Notes under the pieces: generated by a model
Databases searched by the model: none
Told to the model about the DNA's origin: nothing
The model's input: only the letters and a program-made list of their open reading frames with translations
NCBI RefSeq assembly: GCF_000518265.1
Contig: NZ_JADG01000009.1
Span: forward strand, 393,292-457,291
Source: Actinomadura oligospora ATCC 43269
GTDB lineage: Bacteria > Actinomycetota > Actinomycetes > Streptosporangiales > Streptosporangiaceae
Length of the DNA stretch: 64,000 bases
Reading direction: 5' to 3'
Shown here: piece after piece, positions 8,333 through 17,555 of the stretch
How positions within the stretch are numbered: the stretch's first letter is position 1
How the letters are laid out: each line of letters opens with the position of its first letter
Made by a program: the position numbers and the translations under genes

Positions 8333-9109
8333 TCACCTGCCGGAGTCCTCGAAGTAGGCGGCGCTTTCCTCGTCCGCCGGGTAGTACGACTCGATCGCGA
8401 CCTCGTCCAGGGTGAGGTCCATCGGGGTGCCAAACGTGGTGATGGTCGAGAACAGCCGCAGTTCCCGACCATCGACACGAAGGATCATCGGGATCACGAC
8501 ATCCGATTCGACCGACAGCTCCGAGGCGTCCTCGGCGCCGGGTTCCAGCAGCTCCGCATAGAGCGCGGCCAGCTCGGCATCGGGCGCGACGGCGAGCTGA
8601 CGCCTGACCCGGGAGCGGAACATCGCACGCACGTCGCCCAGGTTGACGACCATTGGAGCAAACCCGCGCGGGTCCAGTCCCAGCCGCACCAGGTTGACCG
8701 GCGGTCGAAGCAATACGGGATCGACGTCCACGAAGAACGGCTCGACCGCGCGGTTGGTCAGCACGATGTCCCACCGGCGATCGAAGGCCAGCGCAGGGTA
8801 CGGCTCATGTGCGCGAAGCACCCGTTCAACAGCAGCCCGAGCCGCCGACAGAGCCTGATCATCAAGCGCCCGCTCGGCGTACCGGGGCGCGAAGCCCGCC
8901 GCGAGCAACAGCCGGTTCCGATCCCGCAGCGGCACATCGAGCTGATCCGCAAGCCTCAGCACCATGGCGGCGCTCGGGTTGGACTTGCCCGTCTCAACCA
9001 GGCTGACATGACGAGCCGAAACATCGGCCGCGATCGCGAGGTCGAGTTGGCTGAGCCGCCGACGATGCCGCCACTGCCGCAAAAGCTCCCCAACCGTCTG
9101 CACGGTCAT
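8333..9109 (-). CDS. XRE regulator with MmyB-like ligand domain
   Basis: A 258-residue regulator. Residues 5-65 are a clear XRE helix-turn-helix (LLRQWRHRRRLSQLDLAIAA, then SARHVSLVETGKSNPS). Residues about 90-250 match the MmyB-like ligand-binding domain, a PAS-like fold that in described relatives may bind fatty acids. Such genes typically sit divergent from a short enzyme gene that they control. Here that gene is the NTF2-like protein at 9191. The intergenic region has overlapping inverted repeats. Confidence 0.87.
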   Translation of the reverse strand: MTVQTVGELLRQWRHRRRLSQLDLAIAADVSARHVSLVETGKSNPSAAMVLRLADQLDVPLRDRNRLLLAAGFAPRYAERALDDQALSAARAAVERVLRAHEPYPALAFDRRWDIVLTNRAVEPFFVDVDPVLLRPPVNLVRLGLDPRGFAPMVVNLGDVRAMFRSRVRRQLAVAPDAELAALYAELLEPGAEDASELSVESDVVIPMILRVDGRELRLFSTITTFGTPMDLTLDEVAIESYYPADEESAAYFEDSGR

Positions 9110-9131
9110 CGAGCGTACTCACGGCGCAGCC

Positions 9132-9155
9132 GAAGTCCATGAAATCCGACTTCAT
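9132..9155. promoter_or_regulatory. Candidate operator between XRE and NTF2-like genes
   Basis: Two overlapping inverted repeats lie between the divergent starts: GAAGTC (9132-9137) with GACTTC (9148-9153), and ATGAA (9139-9143) with TTCAT (9151-9155). The position, 23 bases upstream of the regulator start and 36 bases upstream of the NTF2-like start, fits a binding site for the MmyB-like regulator. Confidence 0.4.
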
Positions 9156-9190
9156 CGACAACCGACCACGACCGCGGAAACACTGCGCCC

Positions 9191-9580
9191 ATGACCACGG
9201 ACAACAAGGCCCTCGTTCAACGCGCACTGGCGGAACTGCTCGAGACGGGCAGCGCCGACGGCCTCGCGCCCTTCCTGCACGACGACTTCATCCACCACCG
9301 CCCGGACGCGACCTCTTCCACCAAGAAGGAATGGCTCGCCGCCGTCAACACGGCGCTCACCCACCTCGCCGACATGCAGGTCGAGGTCCTCCACCTCCTG
9401 GCCGACGACGACCACGTCGTGCTGCACTCACGACGCCGCCTTCCCGACAACGGCCCGGAGATCACGGTCGTCGACATCTGGCGAATCGCCGACGGCCTGG
9501 TAGCCGAGTGCTGGGAGACCATCGAGCCAACGTCCCAGGCCCCCGCCAACCTGACCTGGTGGGAACCCGCCGACCACTAA
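9191..9580 (+). CDS. SnoaL/NTF2-like protein
   Basis: A 129-residue cone-shaped NTF2-like (SnoaL) protein. The pattern is typical: an N-terminal helix (LVQRALAELLETGSADGLAP), the FLHDDFIHHRPD segment, and a C-terminal beta sheet ending in VVDIWRIADGLVAECWETI. Members are cyclases, isomerases or simple binding proteins; the reaction cannot be deduced. Length is normal for the family. It is probably the regulated target of the divergent XRE gene. Confidence 0.8.
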   Translation: MTTDNKALVQRALAELLETGSADGLAPFLHDDFIHHRPDATSSTKKEWLAAVNTALTHLADMQVEVLHLLADDDHVVLHSRRRLPDNGPEITVVDIWRIADGLVAECWETIEPTSQAPANLTWWEPADH

Positions 9581-9841
9581 CCGCAGGCAGGTCGCTGGAC
9601 GGCAGCGGCATACGCATCGTCCGGGCCGAAACCCGAAGCGCCTCAAAGACACCACCGCCCGGCCCGGACACGCACCTCGTCATCAGAGGGGCTCGCCGCA
9701 GAAGCCGGGCGGGCCGAAGGAACCCACGCCCGGCTACGGTCCGGTGAGCTCGTCGCGGCTGGGAGTGCCGGACGCCCATCTACAAACAGGCGTGTTCTGT
9801 TAGGGTCCGCCCGTCATCACCTCCCCCCTTCGGAGTCTCCC

Positions 9842-10282
9842 GTGACCCAGACGATCGCGATCCGCCTGGCCATCAGCGGCCTACTCCTCATCAGCGCCAC
9901 CGCGTGCAACGATGACGGCAAGAACACAGCGAGCGCCCCGGCGTCCACACCCGCGACGAGCACGCAGCCCCCAGGCTCCACCCCGCCGGCCTCGAACACT
10001 CCGCCGACGCCCCAGCCCACCCGCACCAAGCCCAAGATCACCAACAGCAAGCAGATCGTCATGATCGACCCGGACGGCAAGCGCTACTCGTTCACGACGA
10101 TGGTCCAGATGGCCGCGGGCATGCGCGCCACCATGGGAGACAAGGCCCCGTCCGGCTTCTGCGAGAAGTCCTACCGGGACGGCGTGAAAGGCGGCGGCAC
10201 CTTCCCCGCCGGCCGCGACGTCTTCCTAGCCGCCTGCCGCGAAGGCCTCCGCAAATCCGAGGACTACATGCGCCAAAACTGA
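9842..10282 (+). CDS. Small secreted lipoprotein of unknown function
   Basis: A 146-residue predicted lipoprotein. A short basic start and hydrophobic segment end in the lipobox ISATAC, so Cys22 would be lipidated. A Thr/Pro/Ser-rich linker (about 25-62) follows, then a conserved-looking domain with two Cys (GFCEKS and AACREG) that may pair. The GTG at 9842 has GGAG nine bases upstream. It is anchored outside the cytoplasmic membrane. Not recognised beyond this. Confidence 0.75.
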   Translation: MTQTIAIRLAISGLLLISATACNDDGKNTASAPASTPATSTQPPGSTPPASNTPPTPQPTRTKPKITNSKQIVMIDPDGKRYSFTTMVQMAAGMRATMGDKAPSGFCEKSYRDGVKGGGTFPAGRDVFLAACREGLRKSEDYMRQN

Positions 10283-10649
10283 CTGACGGCCGGGCTGGAC
10301 CGCCCTCCTACGCGACCACTTAACGTGACCGTCGACCGATGGAGTTCGCCCCTGGAGCGGCCGAACTTGCCGCCATCGATCCGCTACGTGTAATCGACGA
10401 GATCGTCGCCGGCGCTGAGGGCGATGTCGTCCAGCCCACCGAGGGCCGGACGAGCCCAACAGTTCGATTCAGAGATTCACTCGGTCGAGGTCGCTGCCGG
10501 GTTTTCCAGACCTGGCCAGCCGATCCTGTCGTGGCCATGACGGCCAACGAACACGCCTCAGTGTGGTGGACGCTCGAGGCGTCGCGGCCGTGGCCCGGCG
10601 TCTTGGGGAGGCACCGGGCCATCGGAGGCGTCGTCGGTCGGTGGGGTGG
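10283..10649. other. Gene-free stretch, possible decayed DNA
   Basis: This 367-base gap separates the lipoprotein gene from the convergent HNH gene. Open frames exist on both strands (for example from 10339 on plus and 10622 on minus), but none has a ribosome binding site, a recognisable domain or the strong third-position GC bias of the neighbours. AGA, CTA, GTA and TTG codons appear in them. It may be remnant DNA. No terminator or promoter stands out. Confidence 0.4.
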
Positions 10650-11090
10650 TCAGTGGGTGACGAGTTCTTCCCAGTGGGGGATGCGGGGGGTGAGGCGTAG
10701 GGGGAGGCCTGCTTCGGACGGGGTGCGGTCGGCTTTGCGGTTGTTGCAGCGCCCGCAGGCGAGGACGGTGTTCTCCCAGGTGTCGGTGCCGCCGCGGGAC
10801 TGCGGGAGGACGTGGTCGATGGTGTTGCCGCGTCCGCCGCAGTAGGCGCAGTGGCCGCGGTCGCGCAGGTAGACGCCGCGCTTGCTCCACGGGGGCCGCC
10901 TGCCGTGGCGCCAGCGCATGGCGACGTAGCGGACGAGACGGAGTACTCTCGGCACGGGGAACCGGCCGATGGTGCGTCCCTCCTCCGCCTCCTCGACGAC
11001 CGCCACCTCACGGACGAGCATGCGGATGGCATGCCGCAGATCCACTTTCTGTAAGGGCTCATAGGACGCGTTCAGCACGAGCACGTACAC
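10650..11090 (-). CDS. HNH endonuclease
   Basis: A 146-residue HNH nuclease of the type found as a conserved single-copy gene in many actinomycetes. The N-terminal part begins MYVLVLNASYEPL. The HNH module at about residues 80-125 has a CxxC (CAYCGG), the catalytic DH pair (TIDHVLPQSRGG), the Asn of WENTVLAC and a second zinc pair (CGRCNN). It would cut DNA with a divalent metal; the cellular role is not established. It lies 25 bases downstream of tRNA-Asn on the same strand and could be cotranscribed with it. Confidence 0.92.
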   Translation of the reverse strand: MYVLVLNASYEPLQKVDLRHAIRMLVREVAVVEEAEEGRTIGRFPVPRVLRLVRYVAMRWRHGRRPPWSKRGVYLRDRGHCAYCGGRGNTIDHVLPQSRGGTDTWENTVLACGRCNNRKADRTPSEAGLPLRLTPRIPHWEELVTH

Positions 11091-11115
11091 CGCTCACCTC
11101 CCCAACCACGTGCAG

Positions 11116-11186
11116 CTCCCCCACCAGGACTCGAACCTGGATTTCCGCACTAACAGCGCGGCGTTCTTCCTTTGAACCACAAGGGA
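11116..11186 (-). tRNA. tRNA-Asn (anticodon GUU)
   Basis: A full cloverleaf can be drawn on the minus strand: acceptor TCCCTTG/TGGGGGA (with three G-U type pairs), D stem GTTC/GAAC with a seven-base loop, anticodon stem CCGCG/TGCGG with loop CTGTTAG (anticodon GTT), a four-base variable loop, and T arm CCAGG-TTCGAGT-CCTGG. The discriminator is G, as usual for tRNA-Asn, and CCA is not encoded. At 71 bases it is slightly short because of the compact D and variable loops. Confidence 0.95.
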
Positions 11187-11295
11187 ATGGACTGCAAATT
11201 CCTCAGAACTCCGGCATTCCGGAGCCCGAGAACAGCCTGCCCACCGCCCCCACGCCACAGCAACGGGTTTTCCGCCCACCTCCTCCGCCTCGCGT

Positions 11296-12234
11296 TCACC
11301 TCCGCCCGGACGCGGTGGTGCGGAGGGCGGGTAACGGAACGGGCCGGTACGGCGGGCTCGGATGGGGGTGCGGTGGGAGTGCGGCAGCTTGGGTTCGCCA
11401 CCACTCGGACGCCGGTGTGGGGGTTGGCGGAATGGCTTCCAGCGCGGACTGGCAGCCGGGGCAGCAGGAGATGGACGCAGGGATGAGCCTCACGATGACG
11501 GACGGACCCGAAGCGCCGGGAAGGCCCCAGAAGCGGAGGACGTCACTGGTGGCGCACCGGGTGAGGCTGATGGACGGGGAGGTGGCGGACGGTTCGTCGT
11601 CGGGTGCTCGGAGGGTGGGGTGGTGAACCGTGGCCAGGCGGTAGGCGAGGCCCCGGACGAGGTTGGCGGCCAGGTGGATGTAGCCGAGCGGGACGAAGCG
11701 GGCGAAGACCTCGGGGAGGCCGAAGCGGTGCAGCCCAGCGGTGTCGGCGCGAATCATGCCCTCGCCGTCCGGGGAGATGAGGACGCCGACCCAGCCGTGG
11801 CCCAGGACGAAGCCGGACGGTTCCGGCTCAGCGGCCAGGACCTGGCCGGAGTCGAGGTCGACGAGCGCGCCGCGGATGGCGGTCGCGACCGTCCGGGCGA
11901 GCAGACGGACGGCCCGAAGGTCGTCCGGCACCATGGCAACGCTCGGAGACGTCTCGATCAGACGGTGGTACCGAGCGTCCAGAACCCTGGCCACGTCGGG
12001 TTCGGGCCCGGCGCAGGCGCGGAGGCGCTCCGTCCAGGCGGAAGGTGCGGGCAGGGGCGGCCCCAGGAGCGGAGGGTCGTCGGCCTCCAGGAAGCGCCCG
12101 GCCCGGACGGGCAGCTCACGGTCCGCAGTGAGCTCCGGAAGGAGGGCTCGTAAGGCGGACGAGCCCGGGATCTGAGGTGTCGCGGACGCGATCAGGAACC
12201 GGGTGGTGAGTCGGGCGGATCGGGGTGACGGCAT
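11296..12234 (-). CDS. Unknown protein
   Basis: A 312-residue protein that I cannot place. The N-terminal two thirds look globular, with alternating hydrophobic and charged residues. A GHGWVGVLI strand sits near residue 145. The last 70 residues contain a Cys cluster (SCCPGCQ) and end in a Pro/His-rich low-complexity tail (PPHPHPSPPYRPVPLP). There is no signal peptide or membrane span. GGGAG lies seven bases before the ATG. It lies on the same strand as, and upstream of, the tRNA-Asn/HNH pair, with no visible functional link. Confidence 0.6.
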   Translation of the reverse strand: MPSPRSARLTTRFLIASATPQIPGSSALRALLPELTADRELPVRAGRFLEADDPPLLGPPLPAPSAWTERLRACAGPEPDVARVLDARYHRLIETSPSVAMVPDDLRAVRLLARTVATAIRGALVDLDSGQVLAAEPEPSGFVLGHGWVGVLISPDGEGMIRADTAGLHRFGLPEVFARFVPLGYIHLAANLVRGLAYRLATVHHPTLRAPDDEPSATSPSISLTRCATSDVLRFWGLPGASGPSVIVRLIPASISCCPGCQSALEAIPPTPTPASEWWRTQAAALPPHPHPSPPYRPVPLPALRTTASGRR

Positions 12235-12367
12235 GCGCTGCTCCCAGGTCAGGCGCCCCGACCGCGGGGCGCTGTCCCCTCAGAGTGGCCGCGCCCACCA
12301 GCGGGTCGGAAGTCGACCGCCGACCTGTGGACAACCCGCGCGTCCGACGCCGAATCAAGGGAGCCGC

Positions 12368-12994
12368 TCAGACCAGGATGATGACGATGAAGATCAGGCA
12401 GCAGATGATGTTGACCAGCCAGCTGTGGCTGTTCATCCAGTCCCGCACCGCGGGCATGGCGCGCGTCGCGCGGTGGTGGAACAGCAGCAGGGCGAGCAGG
12501 GGAAGCGCGGCGATCAGGACGGTGGCCAGGATGAACACCACCGCCGAGCCGAAGCCCGCGTGGTTCTGTTCGAGGTTGGCCCCGACCGTCAGCATCACCA
12601 TGACGTCCGACGGCATCAGGAGGATCATGAGGAACCCGGTCTTGAGGGCCCGGCGGGGACCGGCGTTCATCAGCGCCCCGAGCCACTTCGGCGGCTCCAC
12701 CGTCGCCCGGGTCAGATAGTTCCTCAGCATCGCGGCGATCAGCAGGGCGACCAGCACGTACTGGATGATCTTCCCGGCCGACCCGTTGTCGGACGACTCG
12801 CCCAGCGAGTCCCCGCCGATCAGGGAGAAGATGCCCCGCGTGATCGTCACGCCCACCGACACCGCGACGAGCACGCCGAGCAGGAACGCGAGCGAGACGC
12901 GCACCGGCTTCGAGGTGGTCACGAGGATGATCGCGGCCATGATCTGCGGGCCCGCCATCATGGTGATGGCCAGCGGAAGAACTTGAAGGCTCAC
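12368..12994 (-). CDS. GAP-family (Sap-like) integral membrane protein
   Basis: A 208-residue polytopic protein with about six hydrophobic helices. The first (VLPLAITMMAGPQIMAAIIL) and the later LMILLMPSDVMVMLTVGANL segment resemble the actinobacterial GAP family. That family includes the mycobacterial Sap protein, linked to sulfolipid-1 export, and Gap, linked to glycopeptidolipid export. It probably helps move a lipid across the membrane; the substrate is unknown. The GTG at 12994 preceded by GGGGGG is preferred over a longer frame starting at 13066, because it places the start just before the first helix. Confidence 0.75.
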   Translation of the reverse strand: MSLQVLPLAITMMAGPQIMAAIILVTTSKPVRVSLAFLLGVLVAVSVGVTITRGIFSLIGGDSLGESSDNGSAGKIIQYVLVALLIAAMLRNYLTRATVEPPKWLGALMNAGPRRALKTGFLMILLMPSDVMVMLTVGANLEQNHAGFGSAVVFILATVLIAALPLLALLLFHHRATRAMPAVRDWMNSHSWLVNIICCLIFIVIILV

Positions 12995-13201
12995 GATCCC
13001 CCCGGTCGGTCCCAGGCGGGACGACACGGCTCCCGCCGCACCCCCGACACCGGGGTCCCACCTCACTCAAGGTCACGATAGGTGAGGGATCACTGCCCCA
13101 TCCGCCACCCACCGTGTTCTTGACCAGGGCGTGGCCCATCCTCACGATCACGTGGGCTCGCCTTGTGCTCCGCGTCAGGCGACACCGGCGGACGCCGCGC
13201 G

Positions 13202-14182
13202 TCAGGAGGTCGGGAGGTCGCCCACCGAGGCCAGGTACTCGCGGGACTCGCGTTCGCGGCGGAAGCCGATCTCCTCGTTGACGGCGAGCATGTGCACGTT
13301 GTCGCCGGAGTTGTCGGTCTCGATCTCGGTGACCTCGGGACGCTCCCCGGCGAGCCAGGTCAGCATGGCGGCCTTGACCCAGATGCCGAGGCGGCGGCCC
13401 CGGTGCTCGGGGGCGACGGCCGTGTCGTACTGGGCGGCCCGTCCGGACGCGCCCGCCGGGACGACGATCTCGGTGAAGCCCGCGATCACCTCGCCACGGA
13501 CGGCGGCGACGGTGTAGAGGTCGTCGCCGCGCTTGGCGACCATCTCGGCCATCTCGCGGACGCGGTCGGCGTTCCAGGGCGCGCCCTCGTACTCGGCGAG
13601 GTCGGCCATGGCGTGCTTGGCCTTCGCGAGGGCGTCGGCGTACTCGTCCGGGACGACGCCGCGCCAGCGGACCAGGTCGTATCCGTACGGACCGGCCGCG
13701 AGCAGGTCGTCCACCCGGCCGGACGGGAGGTCCGGCAGCCGCAGCAGCAGCCCCTGGAGGGTGAGGACGAGCCGGAAGCCGTGTGCCTCGAGGAAGCCCA
13801 CGGCGGCCGGGCGCGCGAGGACCTGGGCGATGACGCTCGTGCGGCCGTCGGCGCGGAGCGCGTCGGCGGCGACGGCCAGCAGGCGGCTCGCCACGCCGCG
13901 CCGCCGGTGCGCGGGGTGCACGTGGATGGCGATCTCGCCCGGACGGTCGGCCCCCGGCTCGCCGGGCAGCCGCAGCGACGCGACGCCGATCATGTCCGGC
14001 CCGGACCGGACGGCCCAGAGGCGCTGCCGCGAACCCTGTTCCGCGCCGAGCAGCCGGGCGGCGGTCTGGTGCGGCTGCGGGGCGGGCTCGCCGTCCGGCT
14101 CGGCGGCGTGCACGGCGGCGAGGACCGCGTGCCAGCCCCGGATCTGGGGGTCCGTCGGATCATCGAGCGCGATGACGTCCAT
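13202..14182 (-). CDS. Double-domain GNAT N-acetyltransferase
   Basis: A 326-residue protein with two GNAT folds in tandem. The first has the acetyl-CoA loop in HPAHRRRGVASRLL (about residues 95-108). The second has APEHRGRRLGIWVKAAML (about 265-282), followed by ETDNSGDNVHMLAVNEEIGF, a common ending in this family. Relatives acetylate small amines, peptides or antibiotics; the substrate cannot be deduced. The ATG at 14182 begins the conserved sequence, and the open frame continues far upstream as a shadow of meaB. It is 149 bases downstream of meaB on the same strand. Confidence 0.85.
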   Translation of the reverse strand: MDVIALDDPTDPQIRGWHAVLAAVHAAEPDGEPAPQPHQTAARLLGAEQGSRQRLWAVRSGPDMIGVASLRLPGEPGADRPGEIAIHVHPAHRRRGVASRLLAVAADALRADGRTSVIAQVLARPAAVGFLEAHGFRLVLTLQGLLLRLPDLPSGRVDDLLAAGPYGYDLVRWRGVVPDEYADALAKAKHAMADLAEYEGAPWNADRVREMAEMVAKRGDDLYTVAAVRGEVIAGFTEIVVPAGASGRAAQYDTAVAPEHRGRRLGIWVKAAMLTWLAGERPEVTEIETDNSGDNVHMLAVNEEIGFRRERESREYLASVGDLPTS

Positions 14183-14331
14183 CTGGACTTTGTACCGGAT
14201 CCGGGCGGCCCGCGAGCCGGACGCTACCCAACCGATACGACGCGACGGGAAACCCGGGGCGCGGTTCGGCCCGTTCTCAGGCGTCCCGTCCCACTGGAGC
14301 GCCACCGGGCGGTGGGCCGCGCCGTCCGAGG

Positions 14332-15312
14332 TCAGCGGGTGAAGGCGGCCAGGATCCGCTCGGCGGCGAGGGCCGGTGTGAGGGTGCCCGCGGCGACCTC
14401 GGCGTCGAGTTTCGGAGCGAGATCCCGCACGGCCGGATGCGCGTGCAGTTCGGCGAGGAGGCGGTCCCGGACCATGGCCCACGTCCAGCGCACCTGCTGC
14501 GCGCGGCGGCGGCGGTCGAGGTCGCCGGAGGCGGCCAGCCGGTCCTGGTGGGCGATGAGCGCGTCCCACACCTTGTCCAGGTCGACGTTCTCGATGGCGC
14601 TGCAGGTCAGGACGGGGGTGTCGGTGGCGCGCTCGTCGCTGCGCAGCAGCCGCAGCGCCCCGGCGAGTTCGCGCGCCGCCCGCCGCGCCTCCATCTCGTG
14701 GGGGCCGTCCGCCTTGTTCACGGCGATGACGTCGGCGAGCTCCAGGACGCCCTTCTTGATGCCCTGCAGCTGGTCGCCCGTCCGGGCGAGGGTGAGGAAC
14801 AGGAACGTGTCCACCATCTCGGCGACGGTCGTCTCGGACTGGCCGACGCCGACCGTCTCGACCAGGACGACGTCGTACCCGGCGGCCTCCATGACGACCA
14901 TGGCCTCGCGGGTCGCCTTGGCGACGCCGCCGAGGGTCCCGGCGGTCGGGGACGGGCGGATGAAGGCGTGCGGGTCCACCGCGAGGCGGTTCATCCGGGT
15001 CTTGTCGCCGAGGATCGAACCGCCCGACCGGGTGGACGAGGGGTCGACGGCGAGGACGGCGACGCGGTGGCCGGCGGAGGTGAGGTTCGTCCCGAGGGCG
15101 TCGATGAAGGTGGACTTGCCGACGCCGGGCACGCCGGTGATGCCGATCCGGCGCGCCCCTCCGGTGAACGGCGTCAGCTCGACCAGCAGCCGCTGCGCCA
15201 GCGCGCGGTGGTCCGGCCGGGACGACTCGACCAGCGTGATCGCACGGGCGATCCACGCGCGCGAGCCGTCCCGGACGCCGGTGACGTAGTCCTCCAGCGT
15301 CGGTCGCGTCAC
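14332..15312 (-). CDS. meaB: Methylmalonyl-CoA mutase-associated GTPase MeaB
   Basis: A 326-residue G3E-family P-loop GTPase that loads and protects the cobalamin cofactor of methylmalonyl-CoA mutase. The Walker A motif is GVPGVGKST (about residues 53-61), followed by the [18 protein letters not shown] switch region typical of MeaB/ArgK, the [11 protein letters not shown]alker B/switch segment and the guanine-specific NKAD. The GTG start at 15312 overlaps the mutB stop by four bases (GTGA), so translation is coupled. Order and overlap with mutA-mutB make the assignment secure. Confidence 0.96.
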   Translation of the reverse strand: MTRPTLEDYVTGVRDGSRAWIARAITLVESSRPDHRALAQRLLVELTPFTGGARRIGITGVPGVGKSTFIDALGTNLTSAGHRVAVLAVDPSSTRSGGSILGDKTRMNRLAVDPHAFIRPSPTAGTLGGVAKATREAMVVMEAAGYDVVLVETVGVGQSETTVAEMVDTFLFLTLARTGDQLQGIKKGVLELADVIAVNKADGPHEMEARRAARELAGALRLLRSDERATDTPVLTCSAIENVDLDKVWDALIAHQDRLAASGDLDRRRRAQQVRWTWAMVRDRLLAELHAHPAVRDLAPKLDAEVAAGTLTPALAAERILAAFTR

Positions 15313-17555
15313 GCCCCGGACTCCCCCTGCCCCGAAACGCCGTGACCAGAGCCGCCATGACCGGAGTCGCCGTGGCCCAAGCGGTCGGCGAGGTCGCGCA
15401 GGAGGTCCTGGGCGGCGTCGGCGAGGACGGTGCCGGGCGGGAAGATCGCCGCCGCGCCCGCCTCGCGCAGCTCGTCGAAGTCCTGCGGGGGGATGACGCC
15501 GCCGACGACGATCATGATGTCGTCGCGGCCCAGCGCGGCGAGCTCGGCGCGCAGCGCGGGGACGAGCGTCAGGTGCCCGGCGGCCAGCGAGTTCACCCCG
15601 ACGACGTGCACGTCCGCCTCGACCGCCTGGCGGGCGACCTCGCCCGGGGTCTGGAACAGCGGGCCCACGTCGACGTCGAAGCCGAGGTCGGCGAAGCCGG
15701 TCGCGATGACCTTCTGGCCGCGGTCGTGGCCGTCCTGGCCCATCTTGGCGACCAGGATGCGCGGCCGCCGCCCCTCGGCCTCCTCGAACGCGGCCGTCAG
15801 GGCGCGCGCCTCCTCGATCGCCGACACCTTGCCCGCCTCTTCCCGGTACACACCGGAGATCGTACGGATCTGCGCGGAGTGCCGTCCGTAGGCCCGCTCG
15901 AGAGCGTCGGAGATCTCCCCCACGGTCGCCTTGGCGCGGGCCGCGTCGATCGCCAGGGCCAGCAGGTTCTCGTCCAGGCCGGAGCCGCGGGAGCCCTCCT
16001 CGGCGGCGGACGCGGCGCGGGTCAGCGCGTCCAGCGCCGAGCGCACGCCGTCCTCGGACCGCTCCTCGCGCAGCCGCCGCAGCTTGTCGATCTGCTGCGC
16101 GCGGACGGACGCGTTGTCGACCTTGAGCACCTCGATGTCCTGGTCGGCGTCCGGACGGTACTTGTTGACGCCGATCACGGGCTGGCGGCCGGAGTCGATG
16201 CGCGCCTGCGTCCGCGCCGCCGCCTCCTCGATGCGCAGCTTGGGCAGGCCCTCGTCGATCGCGCGGGCCATGCCGCCCGCGCGCTCGACCTCGCGGATGT
16301 GCCCCCAGGCGCGGCGCGCGAGGTCGTAGGTCAGCCGCTCGACGTAGGCCGAGCCGCCCCACGGGTCGATCGTCCGGGTCGTCCCGGACTCCTGCTGGAG
16401 CAGCAGCTGGGTGTTGCGGGCGATGCGGGCGGAGAAGTCGGTCGGGAGCGCGAGCGCCTCGTCCAGCGCGTTGGTGTGGAGCGACTGGGTGTGGCCCTGC
16501 GTGGCGGCCATGGCCTCGACGCAGGTGCGCGCGACGTTGTTGAACACGTCCTGCGCGGTCAGGGACCAGCCGGACGTCTGGGAGTGCGTCCGCAGCGACA
16601 GCGACTTGGGGTTCTCCGGGCCGAACTGCCTCACGAGCTTCGCCCACAGCAGGCGCGCCGCGCGCAGCTTGGCGACCTCCATGAAGAAGTTCATGCCGAT
16701 CGCCCAGAAGAACGACAGGCGCGGCGCGAAGGAGTCGATCGTCAGCCCGGCGTCGCGTCCGGCGCGGATGTACTCGACGCCGTCGGCGAGCGTGTACGCC
16801 AGCTCCAGGTCGGCCGTGGCCCCGGCCTCCTGGATGTGGTAGCCGGAGATCGAGATGGAGTTGAACTTCGGCATCCGCTGCGAGGTGAACGCGAAGATGT
16901 CCGAGATGATCCGCATGGACGGCGCGGGCGGGTAGATGTAGGTGTTGCGGACCATGAACTCCTTGAGGATGTCGTTCTGGATGGTCCCGGCCAGCGCCTC
17001 GGGCGCGACGCCCTGTTCCTCGGCGGCCACGATGTACAGGGCCATGACGGGCAGCACCGCGCCGTTCATGGTCATCGACACCGACATCCGGTCCAGCGGG
17101 ATGCCGTCGAACAGCTGCCGCATGTCGTAGATCGAGTCGATCGCCACGCCCGCCATGCCGACGTCCCCGGCCACGCGCGGGTGGTCGGAGTCGTAGCCGC
17201 GGTGGGTGGCGAGGTCGAAGGCGACCGACAGGCCCTTCTGCCCGGCGGTGAGGTTGCGCCGGTAGAACGCGTTGGACTCCTCGGCCGTGGAGAAGCCCGC
17301 GTACTGGCGGATCGTCCACGGCTGGGTCGCGTACATGGCCGGGTAGGGGCCGCGCAGGAAGGGCGCGACGCCCGGCAGGGTGTGCAGGAAGTCGAGCGGG
17401 GCCAGGTCCTCGCCGGTGTACAGGGACGGGACGGCGATGCCCTCGGGGGTGTCCCAGACCAGGGGCCGGTCCCCGGCCGCGCCGCGCCAGCGCTTGGCGG
17501 CCTCGTCGGCCGTGACGGGCGCGCCGAGCTCGATCTCGGAGAAGTCGGGGATCAT
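15309..17555 (-). CDS. mutB: Methylmalonyl-CoA mutase large (catalytic) subunit
   Basis: A 748-residue enzyme that interconverts methylmalonyl-CoA and succinyl-CoA with adenosylcobalamin. The TIM barrel occupies about residues 50-540 ([20 protein letters not shown] is typical). The B12-binding domain carries the DxHxxG motif in GQDGHDRG, with the cobalt-ligating His near residue 610. After the normal end of the domain there is an added tail of about 22 residues made of GHG-x-S repeats. ATG at 17555 overlaps the mutA stop (ATGA). MutA and MutB form a heterodimer. The pathway is propionate, odd-chain and branched-chain catabolism, or methylmalonyl-CoA supply. Confidence 0.97.
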   Translation of the reverse strand: MIPDFSEIELGAPVTADEAAKRWRGAAGDRPLVWDTPEGIAVPSLYTGEDLAPLDFLHTLPGVAPFLRGPYPAMYATQPWTIRQYAGFSTAEESNAFYRRNLTAGQKGLSVAFDLATHRGYDSDHPRVAGDVGMAGVAIDSIYDMRQLFDGIPLDRMSVSMTMNGAVLPVMALYIVAAEEQGVAPEALAGTIQNDILKEFMVRNTYIYPPAPSMRIISDIFAFTSQRMPKFNSISISGYHIQEAGATADLELAYTLADGVEYIRAGRDAGLTIDSFAPRLSFFWAIGMNFFMEVAKLRAARLLWAKLVRQFGPENPKSLSLRTHSQTSGWSLTAQDVFNNVARTCVEAMAATQGHTQSLHTNALDEALALPTDFSARIARNTQLLLQQESGTTRTIDPWGGSAYVERLTYDLARRAWGHIREVERAGGMARAIDEGLPKLRIEEAAARTQARIDSGRQPVIGVNKYRPDADQDIEVLKVDNASVRAQQIDKLRRLREERSEDGVRSALDALTRAASAAEEGSRGSGLDENLLALAIDAARAKATVGEISDALERAYGRHSAQIRTISGVYREEAGKVSAIEEARALTAAFEEAEGRRPRILVAKMGQDGHDRGQKVIATGFADLGFDVDVGPLFQTPGEVARQAVEADVHVVGVNSLAAGHLTLVPALRAELAALGRDDIMIVVGGVIPPQDFDELREAGAAAIFPPGTVLADAAQDLLRDLADRLGHGDSGHGGSGHGVSGQGESGA

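Noticed and set aside
10339..10845. Open frame of 168 codons on the plus strand
   Set aside because: No ribosome binding site, poor codon bias in its first half, and its second half is the antisense of the HNH gene.
12203..13081. Long plus-strand frames opposite the GAP-family gene
   Set aside because: Arg/Gly/His-rich composition with repeated acidic-basic runs typical of antisense shadows in GC-rich DNA; the minus-strand frame encodes clear membrane helices.
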